Shown one piece after another: positions 16,815-24,045 of a stretch of DNA of 64,000 nt. Origin of the DNA: Thermoanaerobaculia bacterium (lineage in GTDB: Bacteria > Acidobacteriota > Thermoanaerobaculia > Thermoanaerobaculales > Sulfomarinibacteraceae); assembly GCA_027061805.1 (NCBI GenBank), contig JAMOWA010000018.1:1-64000 (forward strand), read 5' to 3'. Every line of letters starts with the position of its first letter. Position 1 is the first letter of the stretch. Made by a program: the position numbers and the translations under genes. The notes below the pieces were generated by a model, which saw nothing but the letters and a program-made list of their open reading frames with translations, was not told the origin of the DNA and searched no databases.

Positions 16815-17590
16815 CGGATCGCAGGTACCTGGTGGCGGGCAACTGGAAGATGCACAACGGCGTGGCGGACACCAGCGCGCTCCTCGAGCGGCTCCTCGCG
16901 GAGAAGCTGCCGGGCACGGTGGACGCGGTGGTCTGCCCGCCCTTCGTGTCGCTGCCGGCCGCGGCCATGCTGCTCGCCGGCTCGGAGATCGGCCTGGGCG
17001 CCCAGAACGTGCACTGGGAGGCAAAGGGCGCCTTCACGGGCGAGATCGCGCCGGGGATGCTCACCGAGATCGGCGTGCGGTGGGTCATCGTGGGCCACTC
17101 CGAGCGCCGCAGCTACTTCGGCGAGACCGACGAGACCGCCGGGAAGCGGGCCGCCGCGGCCCAGGCCGCGGGCCTCGAGGTGATCTTCTGCCTGGGCGAG
17201 ACCCTCGAGCAGCGGGACGCCGGGGAGACCCTGGCCGTGCTCGAGAGACAGTCGGCGGTGCTGGGCGACCTGGATCCCGCCCACCTGGTGGTGGCCTACG
17301 AGCCCGTGTGGGCCATCGGCACCGGCCGGACGGCCAGCCCGGAGCAGGCCCAGGAGGCCCACGCCTTCCTGAGACAGCGGCTGGAGGCCGCCTTCGGCGG
17401 GGCCGCCGCGGGCATCCGCATCCTCTACGGTGGCAGCGTCAAGCCGCAGAATGCGGCCGTGCTCTTCGGCCAGCCGGACGTGGACGGCGGCCTCATCGGG
17501 GGTGCAAGCCTTGACGCCCGGTCATTTTCCGATATCATCCGCGCTGCGGCTTCGTGTGCCGCGGGAGATGAACAGTGGCAATACTCTTGA
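16811..17590 (+). CDS. tpiA: Triosephosphate isomerase
   Basis: TPI interconverts dihydroxyacetone phosphate and glyceraldehyde-3-phosphate. Visible motifs are AGNWKMHNG (Asn/Lys of the active site, 9-17), GHSERRSYFGE (electrophilic His), AYEPVWAIGTG (catalytic Glu, about 163-173) and the phosphate-binding GGSVKP. At 259 residues it is slightly longer than usual because the tail runs 16 nt into the secG start. It overlaps pgk by 4 nt. Confidence 0.97.
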   Translation: MTDRRYLVAGNWKMHNGVADTSALLERLLAEKLPGTVDAVVCPPFVSLPAAAMLLAGSEIGLGAQNVHWEAKGAFTGEIAPGMLTEIGVRWVIVGHSERRSYFGETDETAGKRAAAAQAAGLEVIFCLGETLEQRDAGETLAVLERQSAVLGDLDPAHLVVAYEPVWAIGTGRTASPEQAQEAHAFLRQRLEAAFGGAAAGIRILYGGSVKPQNAAVLFGQPDVDGGLIGGASLDARSFSDIIRAAASCAAGDEQWQYS

Positions 17591-18024
17591 TGATCCTGTA
17601 CGTCCTGGTGTGCCTGTTCCTGATCATGGTTGTGCTCCTCCAGCAGGGCAAGGGCGCGGACCTGGCCGGCGCCTTCGGCGGCGGCGGCAGCCAGACCTCC
17701 TTCGGTCCCCGCAGCGGAACCACGCTGATGCACAAGCTCACCACGGGCTCCTTCGTGCTGTTCGTGATCCTGGCCATGTCTCTGGCCATCATTCAGGGCA
17801 AGCGCGCCCGATCCGTGATGGAGGACGTGAAGGTCCAGCCCACGCCGGCGCCTGCGCCGGCCGAGGCGGGCCAGACCCAGGCGGCTCCCGCGGAGGAGCC
17901 GGCGGCCGGCGGCCAGGAGCAGCAGGCTCCCCAGGCCGGTGAGACCTCGAGCGACACTGCCCCGGAGCAGGCCCCGGAGGGTGCTCCCTCGGCACCCGCC
18001 GAAGGTGGCCAGTCCGCCGGCTGA
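17575..18024 (+). CDS. secG: Preprotein translocase subunit SecG, with a long Pro/Ala/Glu-rich tail
   Basis: SecG is the small accessory subunit of the SecYEG channel. Two membrane helices (MILYVLVCLFLIMVVLLQQG and GSFVLFVILAMSLAIIQGK) flank the conserved loop QQGKGADLAGAFGGGGSQT. The usual length is 75-110 residues; here an Ala/Pro/Glu/Gln-rich tail of about 70 residues extends to residue 149. It starts with GTG inside the end of tpiA. The gap-pgk-tpiA-secG-tRNA-Leu order is a widespread arrangement. Confidence 0.93.
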   Translation: MAILLMILYVLVCLFLIMVVLLQQGKGADLAGAFGGGGSQTSFGPRSGTTLMHKLTTGSFVLFVILAMSLAIIQGKRARSVMEDVKVQPTPAPAPAEAGQTQAAPAEEPAAGGQEQQAPQAGETSSDTAPEQAPEGAPSAPAEGGQSAG

Positions 18025-18079
18025 TCCGGGTTCCGGGACTTGCCTCCCGGGAGGCAAGTCCCTACAATACGCAGCGCGT

Positions 18080-18164
18080 GCCGAAGTGGCGGAATTGGTA
18101 GACGCGCACGGTTGAGGGCCGTGTGGAGCGATCCGTGCCGGTTCGAGTCCGGCCTTCGGCACCA
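18080..18164 (+). tRNA. tRNA-Leu(GAG)
   Basis: An 85-nt class II tRNA with a long variable arm; the anticodon loop is T-T-GAG-G-G on a CACGG/CCGTG stem and CCA is encoded. TACAAT lies 12 nt upstream and may be its -10. Its 3' end is the integration site (attL core 18149-18165) of the element that follows. Confidence 0.96.
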
Positions 18165-18165
18165 T
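18149..18165 (+). repeat. attL core: direct repeat at the tRNA-Leu 3' end
   Basis: CCGGCCTTCGGCACCAT is repeated exactly at 24026-24042. Counting two mismatches, the match extends upstream into the T-loop (GGTTCGA). Confidence 0.85.
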
Positions 18166-18278
18166 CCCCCCTTCTCCCAACATCTCAAAAAGCCTCTAAC
18201 AAGTTGTTCTGTCATGGGGATATACTACATTCCCCGTCTCACGGTGTCTAGCGGAATCTGGTAGAATCTCATGCAGAG

Positions 18279-18299
18279 ACGGGTACCGAAACGGGGACC
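18279..18299 (+). promoter_or_regulatory. Paired 9-bp motif, candidate integrase arm site (left)
   Basis: ACGGGTACC-GAA-ACGGGGACC: two near-identical 9-mers with a GAA spacer, 114 bp inside attL and just before the integrase gene. The same pair occurs near attR (23945) with the two 9-mers in swapped order. Arm-type binding sites of tyrosine integrases have this sort of placement. Confidence 0.5.
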
Positions 18300-18316
18300 C
18301 ACTAGGGGGTGACACC

Positions 18317-19522
18317 GTGGCGAAGCTCGGAAAGCTCACAGCAAGGACCGTGGAGACCGCGGGGGTTGGCAAGCATGGGGACGGCGGGGGGCTCTGGTTC
18401 GTCGTTCGGAAGAACGGCTCGAAGGCATGGGTCTTCCGGTATACCTGGCACGGGAAAGAGCGGAGCATGGGGCTCGGGCCGTATCCAGACGTGGGGCTCG
18501 CCGAAGCCCGGGAAAAGGCCGCCGACGCTCGCCAGCTACTCAGGAACGGGGTTGACCCCATCTCCTACCGCCGCTCCCAGAGCCGGAAGGTGCCGACCTT
18601 CAAGGTGTGCGCGGAGCGGTATCTCGCAGCCCATGCCCCGGCGTGGAGCAACCCCAAGACCCCCAAGCACTGGCGGGGAAGCCTGGAGCGCCATGCATAC
18701 CCGATCATCGGGGACATGCCCGTCAACGCCATCGAGACCTCCCACGTCATGGAGATTCTGGAGACCCTGTGGTTTGACCGCCCAGAGATGGGGTCGAGGG
18801 TGCGGGGGAGAATCGAGCGCATCCTGTCATGGGCTGCTGTGCAAGGGTACCGGGACCCCCTCAACCCCGCCCGCTGGCGCGGTCACCTTGACCAACTCCT
18901 GCCCCAGCCCACGAAGGTGCGGGCCGTCGAGCACTACAAGCACGTCCCCTACCAGGAGCTGCCCGGGGTGCTGGAGAAGATCCGCTCCATGCCCGGGATC
19001 ACACCACAGGCCGTGGTGTTCATGGCTCTCACCGCTGCCCGCGGCATCGAGGTTCGGCAAGCGGAGTGGGCGGAGATCGACCTTGAGACCTCCACGTGGA
19101 CCATCCCCGGGGGGAAGATGAAGGCCGGCAAGGAGCACCGGGTGCCGCTCTCTCCCGAGGCGGTGGCACTCCTGGAAGCCCTGCCCCGCTTCGAGGGGAA
19201 AGGATCGCAGCTCATCTTCCCGAGCCCTTCGGGCGGTGTGCTTTCGGACATGGCCCTCAAGCGGGTTCTCGTTCGTGCCGGCATCGATGCGACCCCCCAC
19301 GGGCTCCGCTCCACCTTTGCGACCTGGGCGCGGGAGCAGACCGGCTACCCGTGGGAGATCGTCGAGAGCTGCCTTGCTCACGCCGTGGGATCGTCCGTTG
19401 CCCAGGCTTACAACCGAGGGGACATGCTCGCCAGGCGACGCCGGCTCATGGAGGAATGGGGAGCGTATCTCTCGACGCCCCGGCCGGCCGGCGAGGTTGT
19501 GCCGCTGCCGATGCGGGGGTGA
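18317..19522 (+). CDS. int: Tyrosine recombinase (P4-type integrase)
   Basis: This 401-residue integrase inserts and excises the element. The N-terminal DUF4102-like arm-binding domain (KLTARTVETAGVGKHGDGGG to about residue 85) is typical of P4-like integrases that use tRNA genes. Then come a SAM-like core-binding domain (about 95-195) and the catalytic domain, with Arg in LTAARGIEVRQAEW (242), Lys in GGKMKAGKEHRVP, H328-x-x-R331 in PHGLRSTFATWA, H355 in LAHAVG and the nucleophile Tyr in AQAYNRGD (365). All catalytic residues are present, so it should be active. It sits 150 bp from attL and faces into the element. Confidence 0.95.
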   Translation: MAKLGKLTARTVETAGVGKHGDGGGLWFVVRKNGSKAWVFRYTWHGKERSMGLGPYPDVGLAEAREKAADARQLLRNGVDPISYRRSQSRKVPTFKVCAERYLAAHAPAWSNPKTPKHWRGSLERHAYPIIGDMPVNAIETSHVMEILETLWFDRPEMGSRVRGRIERILSWAAVQGYRDPLNPARWRGHLDQLLPQPTKVRAVEHYKHVPYQELPGVLEKIRSMPGITPQAVVFMALTAARGIEVRQAEWAEIDLETSTWTIPGGKMKAGKEHRVPLSPEAVALLEALPRFEGKGSQLIFPSPSGGVLSDMALKRVLVRAGIDATPHGLRSTFATWAREQTGYPWEIVESCLAHAVGSSVAQAYNRGDMLARRRRLMEEWGAYLSTPRPAGEVVPLPMRG

Positions 19523-19525
19523 CGC

Positions 19526-20173
19526 ATGACCGTGAAGAAGTACCGCAACGGTGAAGGCTGGACCGAGCGTGAGCGGACCCGCGTCACGCTGAGCACTCCC
19601 CCGACGGCAGAGGAAGTCAAGGCCATCGAGGAAGCCCTGACCTACCATGCCGCTATGAGTGACCCGATAGGGCGGGCACGTGCCTTCTGTAAGGAGCTGG
19701 CCGGGGAATACGCACAGAAGGAACGGCAGGCCATGAAGAGCGACGACCCGGCGACCCTTGCCGCGGTTCAAGAGGGGAAGCCCGAAGAAGAGACCCCCGA
19801 GGGTGTCGCCTACGCTGTCCTCCGTCGGCTGGACCTGGCGGACGCTGCCGCATCCCGTAACGACATGGCCGCCGTTGCGCGGTTCACGTGGGAAGCGGCG
19901 CAACTCTTCACCTTCGCCGCCATCCGCTACCGGTGGGAGACTCATGCACTCCGTGGCGAAAAGATCGCCAGGTCGGCCGAAGAAGGTGGGCGGATCATGC
20001 GGGAGCGGACCCTGGGCAACATCACTCCCAAGACGGAAGAGGTGCTGCGCTATGTGGCGGCCGGGCACTCCTATCAGCAAGCAGCCCGCAGGTTCGGAAA
20101 AACCAAGGCATCGGTTTCAAAGCTCTGCCAGCGTCACAAGGATCTGATGGAAAAGTTCAAGGCGGAGCTGTAA
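19526..20173 (+). CDS. Hypothetical element protein with C-terminal helix-turn-helix
   Basis: A 215-residue protein starting 3 nt after int. The N-terminal two thirds are helical and charged with no recognised family. The C-terminal 50 residues (TEEVLRYVAAGHSYQQAARR followed by FGKTKASVSKLCQRH) look like a resolvase/LuxR-type HTH that recognises DNA. It may regulate int or act in excision. Tight spacing to int suggests co-transcription. Confidence 0.7.
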   Translation: MTVKKYRNGEGWTERERTRVTLSTPPTAEEVKAIEEALTYHAAMSDPIGRARAFCKELAGEYAQKERQAMKSDDPATLAAVQEGKPEEETPEGVAYAVLRRLDLADAAASRNDMAAVARFTWEAAQLFTFAAIRYRWETHALRGEKIARSAEEGGRIMRERTLGNITPKTEEVLRYVAAGHSYQQAARRFGKTKASVSKLCQRHKDLMEKFKAEL

Positions 20174-20255
20174 GCCCTCCCCACCCCTTCCATGAAACCC
20201 GCACCTTCGTTCAACTGTGGGAAAGGTGGACGTGACCCCGCCCCGTGTCGCCACG

Positions 20256-20283
20256 CCTTGCGCCATTCTGGGCGGCAAGGAGG
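20256..20283 (+). promoter_or_regulatory. Hairpin overlapping the Shine-Dalgarno of the AlpA-like gene
   Basis: CCTTGC-GCC-ATTCTG-GGC-G-GCAAGG can fold into a 9-bp stem with one bulged G. The 3' strand contains AAGG, the first half of the AAGGAGG ribosome-binding site (20277-20283) of the gene at 20289. Folding would hide part of the site, so translation may be controlled. Confidence 0.4.
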
Positions 20284-20288
20284 CGAAA

Positions 20289-20486
20289 ATGAACGAGGAA
20301 ACACTGCTCCGGCTGCCACAAGTCATTGAGCGCGTTGGGGTTTCTCGGGCAACGCTCTACCGGTGGATCGCTGACGGCACCTTCCCGCCCCCCCGCCTGC
20401 TCGGTTTGAGGGCGGTCGCCTGGCTGAGCACGGAAATCGACGGCTGGATCCAGGAACGCCAACCCGCCCGCCGACCCGCGGAGTAG
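20289..20486 (+). CDS. AlpA-family transcriptional regulator (MerR-like HTH)
   Basis: The 65-residue protein starts at ATG 20289, preceded by AAGGAGG. RLPQVIERVGVSRATLYRWI is the AlpA/excisionase HTH signature and DGTFPPPRLLGLRAVAWLST is the usual continuation (FP-P--LG-RAV-W). AlpA proteins of P4-like islands activate the integrase or act as excisionase. The ORF-track extension to 20217 has no support. The stop is 2 nt before the replication gene. Confidence 0.88.
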   Translation: MNEETLLRLPQVIERVGVSRATLYRWIADGTFPPPRLLGLRAVAWLSTEIDGWIQERQPARRPAE

Positions 20487-20488
20487 CC

Positions 20489-22201
20489 ATGCCAGCGGTG
20501 GGCGATTCTGCCGGGCTCCACGACGCTGAGCGCGCGGTTCTCGGCGCGGCGCTGCTCGACCCTGACGCGGCACGGACCGCGGCCGAACTCCTGACCGCTG
20601 AGGACTTTGCCGAGGAACGGCACGGGGTGATTTTCGACGGGGTCTTGCGCGTCCTGGCGAACGGTGGGAGCCCTGACCTCCTGCTAGTCACCGAGGCTCT
20701 CCGATCCGCCGGAACCCTCCAACGCGCCGGTGGCGCAGCGTATCTCTCGGAGCTGCTTGACGTTACACCGGACGTTGCCAACGTCGCGCACTACGCAGGG
20801 CTCCTTCGCCGCGGCGCCGCCCATCGGCGCGCGACTTCGGCAATGCGGGCCGCGGCTCTGGACCCCCAGCCCGCCACCGTTGCCGCGGCAAAATCCGCGC
20901 TCGACGAACTGGAGCACGGCGCCCAGGGCGAGCCCGTCGGCGTGGTGCTGGCCGACGTCCCGCCCGAGCGTGTGGATTGGCTCTGGCCGGGGCGGATCCC
21001 GCTCGGAAAACTGACCGTGCTTGATGGTGACCCGGGGTTGGGCAAGTCAACAATCCTTCTCGACCTGTGCGCCAGGCTCAGCACAGGCCGACCCTTCCCG
21101 TTCGCCGGCGACTACGAGCCGGTTAACGGCGGCGCCGTGGTTCTGACCGCCGAGGATGGCCTCGGCGACACCGTCCGTCCGCGCCTGGAAGCGGCAGGAG
21201 CGAACCTCGCCTGCGTGCTTGCTCTCCAGACCATCGGCAAGGGGAAGGACCGGCGCGGGATCCAGCTTCCCGCCGATCTCCCGATAGTTGAGGCTGCTAT
21301 CCGGCGCGTCGATGCCCGGCTCGTTGTGGTCGATCCTCTGATGGCCTTCCTCGCCGGTGAGGTCAACTCCCACCGAGACCAAGACATTCGGCGCGCGCTC
21401 TTCGCCTTGAGCGACCTTGCGGAGCGTACCGGAGTGGCGCTGACGCTCGTCCGGCATCTCAACAAGCGGGGCGGCGGAATCCCACTTTACCGGGGCGGGG
21501 GTTCCATCGGAATCGCCGCCGCGGCACGATCCGGGCTCCTTGTCGGGAAGAAGCCCGGAGACGATGAGGTGCGGGTCCTTGCTTCGACGAAGTCAAACCT
21601 TGCACGCCCGCCCCGCTCGGTTGAATACCGGCTCGACCCGGCCGGAGGGGTTGCGGTGGTGCGCTGGACCGAAGAGTCTGACACCACCGCGGCCGACCTT
21701 GTAGCCCCACCACAGCGACGCCGGGATCTGGCACAGGCCGAGGCGGAAGACTTCCTCACCAGTCTGCTCTCCGATGGACCGATCCCGGCGGCCGAGGTCT
21801 GGTCGGCGGCTCGTGCCGCGTCGCTTTCTCGAAACACTGTTCAGCGGGCGAAATCCCGCCTCGGGATCGCCTCCACCCAGGGGCGCGATGGCTGGCTCTG
21901 GAGCCTGCCGAACGACACCCCAGAGACCCAGAGCCCCAACTCTGGGTTTTGGGGCTCTGCCCCTGCCGCTACAATGCCGATTACCCAGGAAACCCAATCG
22001 GTAGAAGGCAGAGCCCCACAGAGCCCCAATGCTGGGCACGTGCCCAAGTCAATGGCAGAGCCCCAACTCGGGATCGACCCCAGGCACTGGCCGGCGGAGC
22101 CCCGATATGAGCTTGCTTCGCTGGTGCGCGGGGGGACGCCGAGAGCTGAAGCCGTCGAGCGGATCCGCGCACAGTGGGAGCCGAACCGCTCCACCGCATA
22201 A
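20489..22201 (+). CDS. Replication ATPase: DnaB N-terminal domain fused to a RepA/RecA-like AAA domain
   Basis: 570 residues with an unusual domain order. Residues about 10-110 resemble the DnaB helicase N-terminal domain (HDAERAVLGAALLDPDAART to AAYLSELLDVTPDVANVAHY). Residues about 150-370 form a RecA-fold ATPase of the AAA_25/RepA type, with Walker A DGDPGLGKST (179-188) and Walker B ARLVVVDPLMAFL, followed by RHLNKRGG. The C-terminus includes a likely winged-helix segment (AEVWSAARAASLSRNTVQRA) and a low-complexity linker rich in SPN/APQ whose DNA contains iteron-like repeats. It may be the initiator/helicase for the element's own replication. Alternative: a helicase-loader-type protein recruiting host machinery. 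Confidence 0.82.
   Translation: MPAVGDSAGLHDAERAVLGAALLDPDAARTAAELLTAEDFAEERHGVIFDGVLRVLANGGSPDLLLVTEALRSAGTLQRAGGAAYLSELLDVTPDVANVAHYAGLLRRGAAHRRATSAMRAAALDPQPATVAAAKSALDELEHGAQGEPVGVVLADVPPERVDWLWPGRIPLGKLTVLDGDPGLGKSTILLDLCARLSTGRPFPFAGDYEPVNGGAVVLTAEDGLGDTVRPRLEAAGANLACVLALQTIGKGKDRRGIQLPADLPIVEAAIRRVDARLVVVDPLMAFLAGEVNSHRDQDIRRALFALSDLAERTGVALTLVRHLNKRGGGIPLYRGGGSIGIAAAARSGLLVGKKPGDDEVRVLASTKSNLARPPRSVEYRLDPAGGVAVVRWTEESDTTAADLVAPPQRRRDLAQAEAEDFLTSLLSDGPIPAAEVWSAARAASLSRNTVQRAKSRLGIASTQGRDGWLWSLPNDTPETQSPNSGFWGSAPAATMPITQETQSVEGRAPQSPNAGHVPKSMAEPQLGIDPRHWPAEPRYELASLVRGGTPRAEAVERIRAQWEPNRSTA
21929..22066 (+). repeat. Iteron-like CAGAGCCCCAA repeats inside the replication gene
   Basis: CAGAGCCCCAA occurs at 21929, 22019 and 22056, a 10-bp version at 22009, and an inverted copy (TTGGGGCTCTG) at 21949-21959 that forms an 11-bp stem with the first. 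They lie in the low-complexity coding region of the replication ATPase and resemble iterons of a replication origin. Confidence 0.5.
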
Positions 22202-22239
22202 CCTCAACGCGCTGCGGAACATATAACGGAGGATGACCG

Positions 22240-22749
22240 ATGCCACTATTCCAACCGAAGAACAAGACCACGACACCAGAGCCGGGGTTGATCGAGCGAA
22301 CGAAGCAGGAGCGGCAGGAAGCCGCCTCCCGCGTCTCTGAGCTGCGAGAAGAGCTTTCACAGGCCAGAAGCGAAGCGTGGAGGCTGGAAGAGGCCGCGAA
22401 GAGGCTTCCGCATGGTCCCGAGCGCCAGCAACTGGAGTGGGACACCAGGAACGCCGGGGATCGAGCCGCGGAGCTGCGGGCCGAGATCGAGACCCTTGAG
22501 GAAAAGGACGGGGAGCTTGCTTCGCTGGTGCGCGACCTTGAGCGCGAAGCCGAGCAAGCCGAGGCACGGATCCGGTACCACGCCGAGATCATCGCAAACC
22601 ACGATGCCGCCGTGAAGGCCGCCGAGGAAGAGCTGGAGCGTACCCGCCGGAACCATGATGAAGCCGTGCAGTTGAGGCAACGTGCCCTCGATGAGCTGGT
22701 GGAACGCTTGCGGGAGCTGACCGGTGAGGATGCCGGCACGGGGAGCTAA
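22240..22749 (+). CDS. Coiled-coil protein of unknown function
   Basis: 169 residues, almost entirely charged coiled coil: ERTKQERQEAASRVSELREE and later EIETLEEKDGELASLVRDLE show heptad patterning. No signal peptide or enzyme motif. GGAGG precedes the ATG. It shares an exact 22-nt stretch (encoding ELASLVR) with the upstream replication gene. It might be structural or a partner of the replication protein, but there is no direct evidence. Confidence 0.65.
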   Translation: MPLFQPKNKTTTPEPGLIERTKQERQEAASRVSELREELSQARSEAWRLEEAAKRLPHGPERQQLEWDTRNAGDRAAELRAEIETLEEKDGELASLVRDLEREAEQAEARIRYHAEIIANHDAAVKAAEEELERTRRNHDEAVQLRQRALDELVERLRELTGEDAGTGS

Positions 22750-22751
22750 CC

Positions 22752-23486
22752 GTGGCGCGCCCCTGTACCGTCTGCTCGCACCCTGACCGTGCCGTGATTG
22801 ATGAGGCGCTGGTGGCTGGAAACGAAACGAGCCGCGCGGTTGCGCAACGGTACGGTCTGGGCAGGCACGCCGTCTGGCGGCACGCCAGGAACCACCTTGC
22901 ACCACGTCTTGCAGAGGCCGTCCGGGAGCGGGAGGCGGCAGCACGGACGGAGGCGGAGGCTCTGGTGGAGGTGGTCATGGAGCACCAGGAGGTGGAGCGC
23001 CTGACCGCCGAGAGCTTGCTCCGGCGTCTTGAGGGGACCGTGGAGGCGGCCCAGGGGCTGCTTGATGCCGCCATCGATGATGGTGACCTCCGGACCGCCG
23101 TGGGGGCGGTGAGAGAGCTTCGTGCGAGCCTCGTGACGCTGGCCCAGGCCGTGGCCGCGGCCGATGGTGCGAACCTGGAAGCCCTGGCGGGGATCCCCGA
23201 ACCTGCCCTCGACCTGGTGCACGAGGCGGTGGAGACCGTGACCGTAGCCGGCGAGGACCCCGCCACGGTGTTTGGCCGGGCCGGCCTTGCGGTCTGTGCA
23301 TCGGTCACGGCAGAGGAAGACGGCGAGGTGGTCACCCGGTGGCGGCCACTGACCGAGGTGTACCAACCCCTCGATGGAGGCATTCCCCGCGCCATCGTGG
23401 TACACGGCGAGCTTGAGGACCTGCCCGAAGGTGACCCCTTGCGAGACGCGGACCCCTCCGCGCACGTGATCCTTGTTGGCGGCTAG
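22752..23486 (+). CDS. Cys/His-motif DNA-binding-like protein of the element
   Basis: 244 residues from a GTG 2 nt after the previous stop. The N-terminus (PCTVCSHPDRAVIDEALVAG, then SRAVAQRYGLGRHAVWRHAR) has a CxxCxH motif followed by an HTH-like region, a pattern common in phage and island proteins sometimes annotated as small-terminase-like. The middle is helical and acidic; the C-terminus is beta-rich and ends in HVILVGG. Function unknown; DNA binding is inferred. Confidence 0.7.
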   Translation: MARPCTVCSHPDRAVIDEALVAGNETSRAVAQRYGLGRHAVWRHARNHLAPRLAEAVREREAAARTEAEALVEVVMEHQEVERLTAESLLRRLEGTVEAAQGLLDAAIDDGDLRTAVGAVRELRASLVTLAQAVAAADGANLEALAGIPEPALDLVHEAVETVTVAGEDPATVFGRAGLAVCASVTAEEDGEVVTRWRPLTEVYQPLDGGIPRAIVVHGELEDLPEGDPLRDADPSAHVILVGG

Positions 23487-23549
23487 AAGCCCGTCTCCCG
23501 CCGCTTTCGGAGCAACCGCCCCAACCCCTGCCCGACCCGGGAAACGGCT

Positions 23550-23804
23550 TCAGAGGGGCGATTCTTTGCCGCCTTCGAGGATGATGAGCACGTCCCACAC
23601 CACACCGCCGACCGTGTGGACCTCTGCCGGTGTGGGATCGGTCAAGCCGAACCAACCCGCGACGGTGACCCGCTCGCCTGTGGGCTCCAGCACTCCCGCC
23701 TGACACGCCAGACTCCCCGCTTCCCGCCATACGTCGATCACCGTGCAGAGGCCGTCTTCCCAACGTGCGAGCGCCCGGATAACGTCGGTCTCTCCGTGTG
23801 CCAT
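23550..23804 (-). CDS. Small hypothetical protein on the opposite strand of the element
   Basis: 84 residues starting at ATG 23804 (MAHGETDVIRALARWEDGLC), with GGAGG about 9 nt upstream. The composition is ordinary (TVIDVWREAG, GERVTVAGWFGLTDP, VVWDVLIILEGGKE), unlike the Arg/Gly/Pro-rich shadow ORFs here. It is the only minus-strand candidate in the element and could be cargo or a regulator. Family unknown. The longer ORF-track version (to 24167) runs through attR and is unlikely. Confidence 0.5.
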   Translation of the reverse strand: MAHGETDVIRALARWEDGLCTVIDVWREAGSLACQAGVLEPTGERVTVAGWFGLTDPTPAEVHTVGGVVWDVLIILEGGKESPL

Positions 23805-23944
23805 GCCCAAGCCCTCCGAGCGGGGTTCCCCGGGGCTCCCGAGCGGCACCCCATCGCCGCCCGGACCCTCCCCGTTGCTCGGGGATCCAGGGGGTGCACG
23901 GGGGCTCCGCAGTGGCCCGTAAGTCGCTTCAAGCGACCGCGCGA

Positions 23945-23965
23945 ACGGGGACCGAAACGGGTACC
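23945..23965 (+). promoter_or_regulatory. Paired 9-bp motif, candidate integrase arm site (right)
   Basis: ACGGGGACC-GAA-ACGGGTACC, the same two 9-mers as at 18279 in swapped order, 61 bp inside attR. Confidence 0.5.
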
Positions 23966-24025
23966 GGGTTTTTCTCTGATCTTGTAACCGGCGCGGTATC
24001 AGTGTTTCCGGTCTTGGGTTCGATG

Positions 24026-24042
24026 CCGGCCTTCGGCACCAT
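24026..24042 (+). repeat. attR core direct repeat
   Basis: Exact 17-bp copy of the tRNA-Leu 3' end (CCGGCCTTCGGCACCAT), with GGTTCGA preserved 2 nt upstream. It marks the right end of the element. Confidence 0.85.
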
Positions 24043-24045
24043 TCC

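Larger units (their letters stand above)
18149..24042 (+). mobile_element. Compact 5.9-kb integrative element in tRNA-Leu(GAG)
   Basis: The unit is bounded by a 17-bp direct repeat of the tRNA 3' end (18149-18165 and 24026-24042), starts with a P4-type tyrosine integrase and carries an AlpA-like regulator plus a replication ATPase. GC and codon use differ from the flanks. It has no recognisable capsid, conjugation or resistance genes, so it may be a phage satellite, a mobilisable island or a cryptic plasmid-like element. Gene order: int, HTH-like ORF, alpA-like, DnaB-N/AAA ATPase, coiled-coil protein, Cys/His protein, and one minus-strand ORF. Confidence 0.85.

Noticed and set aside
21929-22066. 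CAGAGCCCCAA repeats as a CRISPR or terminator
   Set aside because: Repeats are only 11 bp, unevenly spaced and inside a coding region without a T-run.
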